39,676 nt of DNA from RGIG5612 sp963599255 (GTDB taxonomy: Bacteria; Bacillota; Clostridia; Lachnospirales; Lachnospiraceae), in NCBI GenBank assembly GCA_963599255.1, contig CAVBWS010000014.1, positions 1 to 39,676 on the forward strand. Direction: 5' to 3'. A program made the translations under genes and the position numbers. Each line of letters opens with the position of its first letter. The first letter of the stretch is position 1. Below the pieces are notes generated by a model. That model had not been told where the DNA came from, did not search any database, and saw only the letters and a program-made list of their open reading frames with translations. Below are positions 33,020 to 39,676 of the stretch, piece after piece.

Positions 33020-35824
33020 TTACAACACATCAAGTTTCATAATCTCCTCTGCTGCCTTCTGCACCATCTCCGGATCAAATCCCATAAAAAACATATATTG
33101 AAGTTCCTTAAGGCTCAGATTAAGACTCTCTGCATCCCGACTCTGAATCAATCCCGCGGCTATCGGCAGCTTCTGTTCCAGAATCCGGATTGCACGAGGA
33201 TCGTCTTGCATTTCTTCAAGTCTTGAGTCCACGGTATATGCCTTGCGATAATCCCGGTTAGTTTTATATGTGAATTCGTGATCACCCGGCATAAGTTCTA
33301 TTGCTGATTTATACTCATCATCAGCTGCATCCGGAAGCAATGCTGATGCGCTGCAGCCAAATGGCACATGTAATCTTACCGTAACTGTTCCGTCATCATT
33401 TATCTTCCATGCAGAAGAATATCTGCCGCTTGCCGAATCATAGCTATATTCTATAAATTTAAGCTTGTTATTAAGCTGCGGTGCAAATTGCACTTTCTTG
33501 AACCCGGGTTGTTCTTCCTTAATTCCTGCCATATAGCGATATACATATTCCATTACCGATCCGTAAGAATAATGATTCAGCGAATTCATGCCTGTACCGC
33601 TTATACTGCCGTCATCCAGTACAGAATTCCACCTCTCCCAGATTGTAGTTGCGCCCAGATTAATGCAGTGCATCCAGCCCGGGAATCCTTCCTGGAACAA
33701 GATATAACTGGCGATATCTTCCATACCATTTTGTGCCAATACCTGACACATCATGGTAGCACCGATAAATCCGCCCTTAATCTTGTAACAGTCCTTCCTG
33801 ATTCTCTCTTTTAGGCCTGCCAGAAGTTTATCTTTATCCCGATATATACCAAAATTAAGGCACATGAGATATGATGTCTGTGTATCTGCAGCAAGACGGC
33901 CGTTAGCTGTGAAGAATTCGTCAAATATTGCTGCCTTGATCTTCTCGGCTTTGTCTTGATAACGCTGTGCGTCTTCATTATTGCCCAGGATCTCAGCTGC
34001 CTCAGCTGCCTTACTTACTGACTCATGATAATACAGAGATGCTGTCAGCGTATCATCTGTACCGCCCTTCATGCTCTGCGGTGTAATTCCGTCCTGCGCC
34101 AGCCAGTCTCCGAAATGAAATCCGAAATTCCACAGGTTTGCACAACCATTTGCCTCATCGCCACGGATAATCCAGTCAACCCAATCCTTCATCATCGGAT
34201 AGAACTGCCTGAGCTCGTCCTTATCACCGTAATGCTGATATAATGTCATCGGAAGGAACGTTGCCACATCTCCCCATACGCTGGCGCTTCCTGCATGGCC
34301 TCCCAGGTTAGGTATATAATTAGGAATCGCTCCATCCAGCCTTAACTGCTCAATACGCAGGTCTGACAAAAATTTGTGATAGAATGCCCTAGTATCCATG
34401 TTATAACATGCTGTAGGTGCAAATACCTGTGCATCCCCCGTCCAGCCCAGTCTCTCATCTCGCTGCGGACAGTCAGTAGGCATATCCAGGAAATTGGACT
34501 TCTGACCCCACATGCAATTTTGTGCCAGTCGGTTTAATTTATCAGAAGATGAATTAAAATATGAAGCCGTCTCAAGATCAGAATATACCACACAGCCTGT
34601 GAAATCAGACGCTTTCACTTCCCCAGGCCAGCCTGTAACCCTTACATAGCGGAAACCATAAAATGTAAAATGCGCTCTTACATTTTCCTTCCGTCCGTCA
34701 GAAATATATTCAAACCTTGCCTTAGCGGATCTGTAGTTGCCATTATAGAAATTATCCTGCTGCAAAACCTCCCCAAAATCCAGAGTGACTCTGGCCCCTG
34801 CAGGAAGCTCTGAAGCAAATTCTACGAAGCCCACCATGTTCTGACCCATGTCAAGGACAGTCTCTCCTGCCGGTGTATGCAGCACCTCTTTAATATTTAG
34901 TCGTTCCTTTATAACAAGCGGAAGGCTGATTCTTTCATCCAGATGTGCAGTTGTAAGCTCCATCTCGCCTTGCGTTGTTCCGATATCATAAGTTATGAGT
35001 TCGACCGGTTTAACCGGATTGTCATTATCTGTCCACAGCTGCCTGTTAAATATCTCGCCATCATACAGATCGCCCATCTCGATATCACTTCCGCGATATG
35101 TCCATGTCTTATCTGTGGCAATTACCTCCTTGCTACCGTCTGCATACCAGATATGAAGCTCTGCAGCAGCGGCGAATCTGCTTCCGAAGTTCTGCGACTG
35201 ACCATCAAATCCTAATCGTCCCTTGAACCATCCGTTACCGCATATGATGCCGACAGAATTCTCTGAATCAGAGATAATGCTGTCTGTTACATCATATGTC
35301 TGATATTGAATATTTGCTCTGTAATCATTGCAAAACGGAGCCAGGAGCTCTTCTCCTGCCTTAGTTCCATTAACATAAGCTTCATATAATCCAAGCCCGC
35401 TTACATACAATCTGGCCTTTGTCACAGCATTCTTACATGCAAATGTTTTTTCAAATATCGGATGATATAAATCCCCGGCTGCTGTGCTTATGAACTGACC
35501 TATCCAAGGATCAGCTCCTTTACCACGTTCGAAGAAAGCTTCTCCCTCGGCACTGTCACCTTTATCACCGGTTACAATGATCCTGCAATAATATCTGGTA
35601 TAAGGTTCGGCACAAATATCTATTTGCTGGCCTATACCATTAAGGTCAGCTCCTGATTTTTCCCAGATATAGTCTGAGAAATCAGCAGATGTGCTTACTG
35701 TAATTTTAACATTTGCTGCCCTTTCAGATATGCTGTCTCTGACCTTCCATGACAGCTTGATATTATCCAGGTTAAATCCTACCGGATTCGTTATGCCATT
35801 AATTTTAATATCATCAATTCTCAT
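33020..35824 (-). CDS. Alpha-L-rhamnosidase (GH78), second copy
   Basis: A 934-residue enzyme without a signal peptide. The catalytic motif TDCPQRDERLGWTGDAQ gives E457 seven residues before the final Asp, as in other GH78 enzymes, and ATTIWERW gives E730 as the probable base. It keeps the N-terminal beta domains and the (alpha/alpha)6 barrel. It also has a helical C-terminal extension of about 80 residues (KAYTVDSRLEEMQ onward) that the first GH78 lacks. It differs throughout from the copy at 21719-24466, so it is not a recent duplicate, and may prefer another linkage or aglycone. The start follows the GH3 stop by 10 nt. Confidence 0.94.
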   Translation of the reverse strand: MRIDDIKINGITNPVGFNLDNIKLSWKVRDSISERAANVKITVSTSADFSDYIWEKSGADLNGIGQQIDICAEPYTRYYCRIIVTGDKGDSAEGEAFFERGKGADPWIGQFISTAAGDLYHPIFEKTFACKNAVTKARLYVSGLGLYEAYVNGTKAGEELLAPFCNDYRANIQYQTYDVTDSIISDSENSVGIICGNGWFKGRLGFDGQSQNFGSRFAAAAELHIWYADGSKEVIATDKTWTYRGSDIEMGDLYDGEIFNRQLWTDNDNPVKPVELITYDIGTTQGEMELTTAHLDERISLPLVIKERLNIKEVLHTPAGETVLDMGQNMVGFVEFASELPAGARVTLDFGEVLQQDNFYNGNYRSAKARFEYISDGRKENVRAHFTFYGFRYVRVTGWPGEVKASDFTGCVVYSDLETASYFNSSSDKLNRLAQNCMWGQKSNFLDMPTDCPQRDERLGWTGDAQVFAPTACYNMDTRAFYHKFLSDLRIEQLRLDGAIPNYIPNLGGHAGSASVWGDVATFLPMTLYQHYGDKDELRQFYPMMKDWVDWIIRGDEANGCANLWNFGFHFGDWLAQDGITPQSMKGGTDDTLTASLYYHESVSKAAEAAEILGNNEDAQRYQDKAEKIKAAIFDEFFTANGRLAADTQTSYLMCLNFGIYRDKDKLLAGLKERIRKDCYKIKGGFIGATMMCQVLAQNGMEDIASYILFQEGFPGWMHCINLGATTIWERWNSVLDDGSISGTGMNSLNHYSYGSVMEYVYRYMAGIKEEQPGFKKVQFAPQLNNKLKFIEYSYDSASGRYSSAWKINDDGTVTVRLHVPFGCSASALLPDAADDEYKSAIELMPGDHEFTYKTNRDYRKAYTVDSRLEEMQDDPRAIRILEQKLPIAAGLIQSRDAESLNLSLKELQYMFFMGFDPEMVQKAAEEIMKLDVL

Positions 35825-35834
35825 ACACTTCCCC

Positions 35835-37523
35835 TTAATATCTCAGATATTGCTTGCCGCAGAACGGATCTATCGGACTGATCCCCTTGAATGTTGATCT
35901 TCCCATCAGCTTCTCCACGCAGGCATCTATAACATAATCATTGTTAGAATAACAATTAATATATGTCTGTATCTGCGGCACATCCACAAGTGCATACGGA
36001 TTGGCCAGGCTTATGTATATTACAGGAACCTCTGCCGTAAACCAAGGGCAGTTGTCACCATTGCCCCAGAATGTGTACCATTGGTAGCGATTGGTAACCT
36101 GATTAGACATATTTTCCATATTACCGATGTACAGTACCAGATCGTACCTGCCGGTGAAATTCTTAACTGAAAAATCGGGAACCGAAGAAAAATCTTCCTT
36201 TTCATATACTGTAACATCGAAGCCTTCCTTCTCCAGCAATACCTTCCACCTGGCTGTAATGCGCTGGCTGGATGGGTAATTGCCCAGAATCTCCAGAAGG
36301 ACACGCTTAGTCTTATTTGGTGAGATAGGAAGGAGATTTTCATTATTTTTCACTAATGTAACAGACTTATCGGCACATTCCCGGGCCCACGCTTCATGTG
36401 TTTCATTTTTTAAGATTTTGAGTGCATTCTCAGAAGGAACGATTTGATCCTTTGCCTTCTTATGAAGTCCTAACGAAGCCTTAGCCGCCAGGATCCTGGT
36501 TATAGCCTCATCAAGTCTCTTCTCTGATAAAATACCCTTCTTGTATCCCTCCATCATGAACTGATAATCTTCATGAACATCTTTATTAAACAAGAATATA
36601 TCACAGCCCGCTTCGATAGAGTATGGTACTGCCATTTCACGCCGCATTGCTACGGTAAATCCCAGCATACAGGTAGAATCCGTGCTGATAAGCCCGTTAA
36701 ATCCCAATTTATCTCTCAGAAGACCCTGCAACAGCTCAGGGCTCAGTGTCGCAGGCACCAATTTGTCCGGAAATTCCGGATTAAAATGTTTTTGATATGC
36801 AGGCTGTGCAATATGTCCTGCCATCACGGTCAGTGCCCCGTCATCAATCAATCCCCGGTAGATCTTGCCATAAGTTTTATCCCACTCTTCGCAAGTGAGA
36901 TTATTAACGCTTATGAGTATATGCTGATCTACTTCATCGCAACCATCTCCCGGAAAATGCTTAACAGCAACTGCAATTCCTTCCTCGTCCGCCGCTTTCT
37001 TATACTGCAGCGCACATTTAAGTATGAACTCAGGATCATTTCCGTATGTGCGCACATTGGTGATGGGATTTCTCCAGTTTCTGTCTATATCAACAACAGG
37101 TGCCAGTGCCCAGTTGCATCCTACGGCCTTGCCTTCAGAACATGCTATCTTGCCCAGTCTGTATGCCTGTGTCGGATCATTGGTAGCCGCCACTTCCATT
37201 TGCCTGGCAAATGATGTTCCGTCCGTTGCGATTCCGTCCCCGCCAGTTTCGAGATTAGCTGCGATAAACATAGGGATCTTACTTCTCTCCTGCAGCCATC
37301 TGTGTCCGGCCTGAGTCTCCTTACCATTGCCGCTACGATATAATACCCCGCCCACATGATGGTCCAGCATCTCATGCTGCAGGTATTCCGGTTCAGCAGA
37401 ATATCCGACAGGTACGAATAACTGTCCGATCTCCTCCTCTAATGACATATTTTTCTTAATTTCTTCCACCCATTTTACACCTTCATCATCAAGGTAAAAC
37501 GGTTTTGCTTTGATATCTATCAC
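35835..37523 (-). CDS. Glycoside hydrolase family 3 protein
   Basis: A 562-residue protein without a signal peptide. The N-terminal GH3 barrel has AVAVKHFPGDGCDEVDQH and the probable nucleophile D282 in LISTDSTCMLG. A C-terminal alpha/beta GH3 domain follows (residues about 380-560). The KHFPG-D/H element recalls NagZ-type beta-N-acetylglucosaminidases, where a DxH-like loop supplies the acid; here the loop reads DEVDQH. Substrate may be beta-glucoside or GlcNAc. The longest frame starts at GTG 37532, but GAGG fits the in-frame GTG at 37523 better. The AAA gene ends 11 nt upstream of that start. Confidence 0.86.
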   Translation of the reverse strand: MIDIKAKPFYLDDEGVKWVEEIKKNMSLEEEIGQLFVPVGYSAEPEYLQHEMLDHHVGGVLYRSGNGKETQAGHRWLQERSKIPMFIAANLETGGDGIATDGTSFARQMEVAATNDPTQAYRLGKIACSEGKAVGCNWALAPVVDIDRNWRNPITNVRTYGNDPEFILKCALQYKKAADEEGIAVAVKHFPGDGCDEVDQHILISVNNLTCEEWDKTYGKIYRGLIDDGALTVMAGHIAQPAYQKHFNPEFPDKLVPATLSPELLQGLLRDKLGFNGLISTDSTCMLGFTVAMRREMAVPYSIEAGCDIFLFNKDVHEDYQFMMEGYKKGILSEKRLDEAITRILAAKASLGLHKKAKDQIVPSENALKILKNETHEAWARECADKSVTLVKNNENLLPISPNKTKRVLLEILGNYPSSQRITARWKVLLEKEGFDVTVYEKEDFSSVPDFSVKNFTGRYDLVLYIGNMENMSNQVTNRYQWYTFWGNGDNCPWFTAEVPVIYISLANPYALVDVPQIQTYINCYSNNDYVIDACVEKLMGRSTFKGISPIDPFCGKQYLRY

Positions 37524-37533
37524 GATCTTCACC

Positions 37534-38760
37534 TCAAATCATCCATATCGGGATAATAAATGTATTTCTGTCTATAGCAGATAATTCTTCTCTCAGACAC
37601 AGTATAGCTCCTGCGCCCCGCGGAACTGACCCTTTATCTAGGATTTTAAAAGCAGAAGCCTGTTCTGTCCCCGGATTTGTGCTCTTCTTGATTTCCAATG
37701 GATGAAGCTGTCCATCTGTTTCGATAACCATGTCGATCTCGTTGGTATCCTTATCGCGGTAATAATGTAACAGACAATCCTTTGCACTGTTGAGCCATGT
37801 TTTTCTGATTTCGGCCACAGTGTAATTCTCCAGGATTGCACCGTTAATTGCACCGTTCATAAGGATCTCCGGGCTGGAGTACTTCGCAAGATATGCTACA
37901 AGACCAGTGTCAAAAAAATACAACTTTGAAGTTTTTACTGTTCGCTTCAGAAGGTTGTTAGAATATGGTCTCAGGTAGAAGATTACCTCGGATTTTTCAA
38001 GAACCTGCAGCCACCTTCTGGCAGTATCATCCGAAACCCCCACATCCATTGCAATATCTCGAACATTCAGCATCTGCCCTACACGACAAGCCGCCGCCCT
38101 GATAAAGTCAGCAAACAGCAGTTTATCGACGCCAGGAATCAGATCCGTAACGTCTCGATTAATGTATGTCTGAACATATGAGCTGTAGAACACATCTCTG
38201 TCTTTATATTTTCCGCTCCTGTATCCCGGCATACTGCCTTGCCATATTCTTTCGAACATCTCCGTTGATATGCATTTGGGCAGATGTTTTTTTCGTTCAT
38301 TAAGGGCATCAAGGCTGACAGAAAACGGTTCCGCAGTACCATCGCCATACAGTTCTGACTGAGATAACGTCGACATATGAATGATTGCTGTTCTTCCCGC
38401 CAGAGACTCCTGTGCCAGTTCCATCAATTGAAAAGCCTGCGATCCGGTCAGCCAATATGAGCCCGGTGCAGCACCCTCGTCAATCTTAATTTTAATATAG
38501 GAAAATAGTTCCGGTGCATACTGTACCTCGTCAATTAAAACAGGTACCGGATACATTTCGAGGAAAAGTTCAGGGTCATTTTTGGCAAGACGTCTGTTCT
38601 CAACATCGTCCAAAGTAATCCTTCTGCGCTGTGTTCCTTCCATTAAGTGTTCCAACATAGTCGTCTTACCAACCTGTCTAGGGCCGATCAGCAGCAGGCA
38701 GCTATAATCTTCACTAATACTCATCACGCTCTTTTCAAGAGCTCTCCTAATATACGTCAT
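37534..38760 (-). CDS. AAA_14/DUF4143 ATPase
   Basis: A 408-residue cytoplasmic protein. The N-terminal ATPase has Walker A GPRQVGKTT (residues 26-34) and Walker B PVPVLIDEVQ. A central winged-helix region (VRDIAMDVGVSDDTARRW) is followed by the DUF4143 C-terminal domain with DTNEIDMVIE and HPLEIKKS, a nuclease-like fold with D, E and K in PD-(D/E)xK-like order. These proteins are widespread in gut anaerobes and of uncertain role. The start ATG has a GAGG site 8 nt away; the TTG at 38790 is rejected. It lies at the head of the GH3-GH78-HAD unit. Confidence 0.88.
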   Translation of the reverse strand: MTYIRRALEKSVMSISEDYSCLLLIGPRQVGKTTMLEHLMEGTQRRRITLDDVENRRLAKNDPELFLEMYPVPVLIDEVQYAPELFSYIKIKIDEGAAPGSYWLTGSQAFQLMELAQESLAGRTAIIHMSTLSQSELYGDGTAEPFSVSLDALNERKKHLPKCISTEMFERIWQGSMPGYRSGKYKDRDVFYSSYVQTYINRDVTDLIPGVDKLLFADFIRAAACRVGQMLNVRDIAMDVGVSDDTARRWLQVLEKSEVIFYLRPYSNNLLKRTVKTSKLYFFDTGLVAYLAKYSSPEILMNGAINGAILENYTVAEIRKTWLNSAKDCLLHYYRDKDTNEIDMVIETDGQLHPLEIKKSTNPGTEQASAFKILDKGSVPRGAGAILCLREELSAIDRNTFIIPIWMI

Positions 38761-38794
38761 ACAGTTAACCTCGTCTAATATTCGATACAATCTT

Positions 38795-38822
38795 ATTTTA
38801 GCCAGATTTCGTGAGAGTTCAA
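38795..38822 (-). promoter_or_regulatory. Putative promoter of the AAA-GH3-GH78-HAD unit
   Basis: On the minus strand TTGAAC (38822-38817) is followed after 16 nt by TAAAAT (38800-38795), about 35 nt upstream of the AAA start codon. It is the only reasonable promoter seen for this four-gene unit. Confidence 0.45.
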
Positions 38823-38890
38823 GTGAATTATTTTTATCACCAGTCGGATTTTTAAATCATTATACTTGCTCAAACTGGCTGTTGTAATGG

Positions 38891-38917
38891 AAAAGGGGCC
38901 GGTTTCCCGACCCCTTT
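38891..38917 (-). terminator. Terminator of the sortase-type surface protein
   Basis: AAAGGGG (38892-38898) pairs with CCCCTTT (38911-38917). An inner CGG/CCG pair set closes a 4-nt loop. On the minus strand the stem ends in CCCCTTTTCC. It separates the surface-protein transcript from the AAA unit. Confidence 0.7.
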
Positions 38918-38942
38918 GAAAATAATCATTTATTTTCTATTT

Positions 38943-39676
38943 TTATTTTCTTTTTTTGTAGCCATAAGCTGCTGTTCCAAATCCGGCGCAGGCTAATGCC
39001 ATAAGTGCCAGCCACAGAATAATCTGATTTATCGTGTCATCACCTGTTCTGACAACTTCATGATTCTCTGGATTATCTGGTGTATTTGGCTTTTCTGAGT
39101 AAACATCCTTAAATGCTATCGTTCCCTTTTTATCTTTTTCAATATTAATCAGGTTCGACTGTTTTCCGCTCGTCTCTACACCATTTATTGTTGTCGTTAC
39201 TTGATCTAACACATAACCGCTGATGTCAGCAGCTGATTCACATACTGAATACCGGCCTTCTCCTACCGCAATTTCAAGCGTCCAGATCTTATTGGCTTCG
39301 TCGTATTCAAAATCGCTGAGCTTGTATTCACCGATCACACTGGTTTTGCCGGTCTTGCTGTCGTAAGAAGTAACCTGGAATACGAGTGATTTCTCTGCAT
39401 CCTTTCTGTCTACTATGTCACTGACAGTTTTTGTTATGATCAGCTTGCCCGGCTTAGCTGTGTAGTTATCTTCGAAGGCTACTGTGCTTGTGCCGCCCTT
39501 TTCTACTGTTGTTTCTGCCTTAGCACCTTCAACTGTATCACCAGAATTTACTGTATAAGTAACCTTTACTTCGTAGCCGTCTACGTCGTATGTGGTCTCT
39601 TCTACTGTGTATGCTCCGGCCTCTACATTCTTAAGTTCTAATGTATATGTGCCGTCCTCACCCTTAGTAAACTCTT
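38943..39676 (-). CDS. Cna-B/SpaA-like surface protein with sortase-type C-terminus, 5' end outside window
   Basis: The frame is open from the right edge to a stop at 38943, giving 244 visible codons; the start is outside. Two similar beta-sandwich units are visible, recognisable by the segments LELKNVEAGAYTVEET and LEIAVGEGRYSVCES and the AFEDNYTAKPGKLIITK / AFKDVYSEKP linkers. These are typical of Cna-B or SpaA repeats that often carry internal isopeptide bonds. The C-terminus has EVVRTGDD, a hydrophobic segment (IILWLALMALACAGFG) and KKRK, which is a sortase-sorting layout with a non-canonical motif in place of LPxTG. It is likely wall-anchored or a pilin subunit. The GTG at 39338 is an internal Val, not a start. 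Confidence 0.85.
   Translation of the reverse strand, partial: EFTKGEDGTYTLELKNVEAGAYTVEETTYDVDGYEVKVTYTVNSGDTVEGAKAETTVEKGGTSTVAFEDNYTAKPGKLIITKTVSDIVDRKDAEKSLVFQVTSYDSKTGKTSVIGEYKLSDFEYDEANKIWTLEIAVGEGRYSVCESAADISGYVLDQVTTTINGVETSGKQSNLINIEKDKKGTIAFKDVYSEKPNTPDNPENHEVVRTGDDTINQIILWLALMALACAGFGTAAYGYKKRK

Noticed and set aside
36573..37214. Long plus-strand reading frame opposite the GH3 gene
   Set aside because: Composition is that of an antisense shadow, rich in Cys and His without any recognisable domain.
1..39676. CRISPR array, prophage, transposase or integrase
   Set aside because: No regularly spaced repeats and no recombinase-like protein were found; the repeats present are dispersed single copies.

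Overview
The window looks like chromosomal DNA from a fibre-degrading Clostridia member, most likely Lachnospiraceae. This rests on moderate-to-low GC, Gram-positive ribosome-binding sites, a NiaR-type regulator, a sortase-type surface protein, a RbsABC-class sugar importer and AraC-type regulation of glycoside hydrolases. No rRNA, tRNA, CRISPR array, insertion sequence or phage gene was found. I call 27 protein genes: 26 on the minus strand and one (the AraC/GH39 regulator) on the plus strand. Genes are cut at both window edges.

Layout, left to right: (1) 1-1142, N-terminal part of a secreted Gly-rich surface protein with a structured leader. (2) 1468-3219, a NiaR (3H-domain) repressor and an orphan EIIC-type membrane protein, read from a consensus promoter with a GACA/TGTC palindromic operator. 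(3) 3548-7818, a cell-envelope O-acylation set: DHHW/AlgX-like protein, MBOAT acyltransferase, small DUF4358-like protein and SGNH hydrolase. (4) 7901-11550, glmS and a Na+/phosphate symporter with a PhoU tail. (5) 11966-29416, the main system, a rhamnoside-utilisation locus. In transcription order it holds an ABC ATPase, permease, binding protein, second permease, GH78 rhamnosidase, GH43, UGT-type glycosyltransferase, GH2, MBL-fold hydrolase, rhaB, rhaA and rhaD. (6) 29677-32175, the divergent AraC regulator fused to a GH39-like domain that appears to lack both catalytic glutamates. (7) 32328-38760, a satellite unit: an AAA/DUF4143 ATPase abutting a GH3 enzyme, a second GH78 and a HAD phosphomutase-like enzyme. 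(8) 38943-39676, the C-terminus of a Cna-B-like, sortase-type surface protein.

Working model (inference): extracellular or cytoplasmic GH78/GH43/GH2/GH3 enzymes strip rhamnose and neighbouring sugars from plant or microbial rhamnosides. The ABC importer brings in the sugar or small rhamnoside. RhaA, RhaB and RhaD convert L-rhamnose to dihydroxyacetone phosphate and L-lactaldehyde. The AraC/pseudo-GH39 protein senses the ligand. The glycosyltransferase inside a catabolic operon is the odd partner and may re-glycosylate released aglycones.

The structure least explained by genes is a family of imperfect foldback elements (about 70-130 bp) sharing the core CACTGTTCGAAAACGC. They lie in the gaps between co-directional genes: clear copies near 2035, 6841 and 16725, a shortened copy near 15707, and partial or degenerate copies near 11885, 20600 and 21658. 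Several start codons were moved inward from the longest reading frame because the upstream extension lacks a ribosome-binding site or runs through a hairpin.
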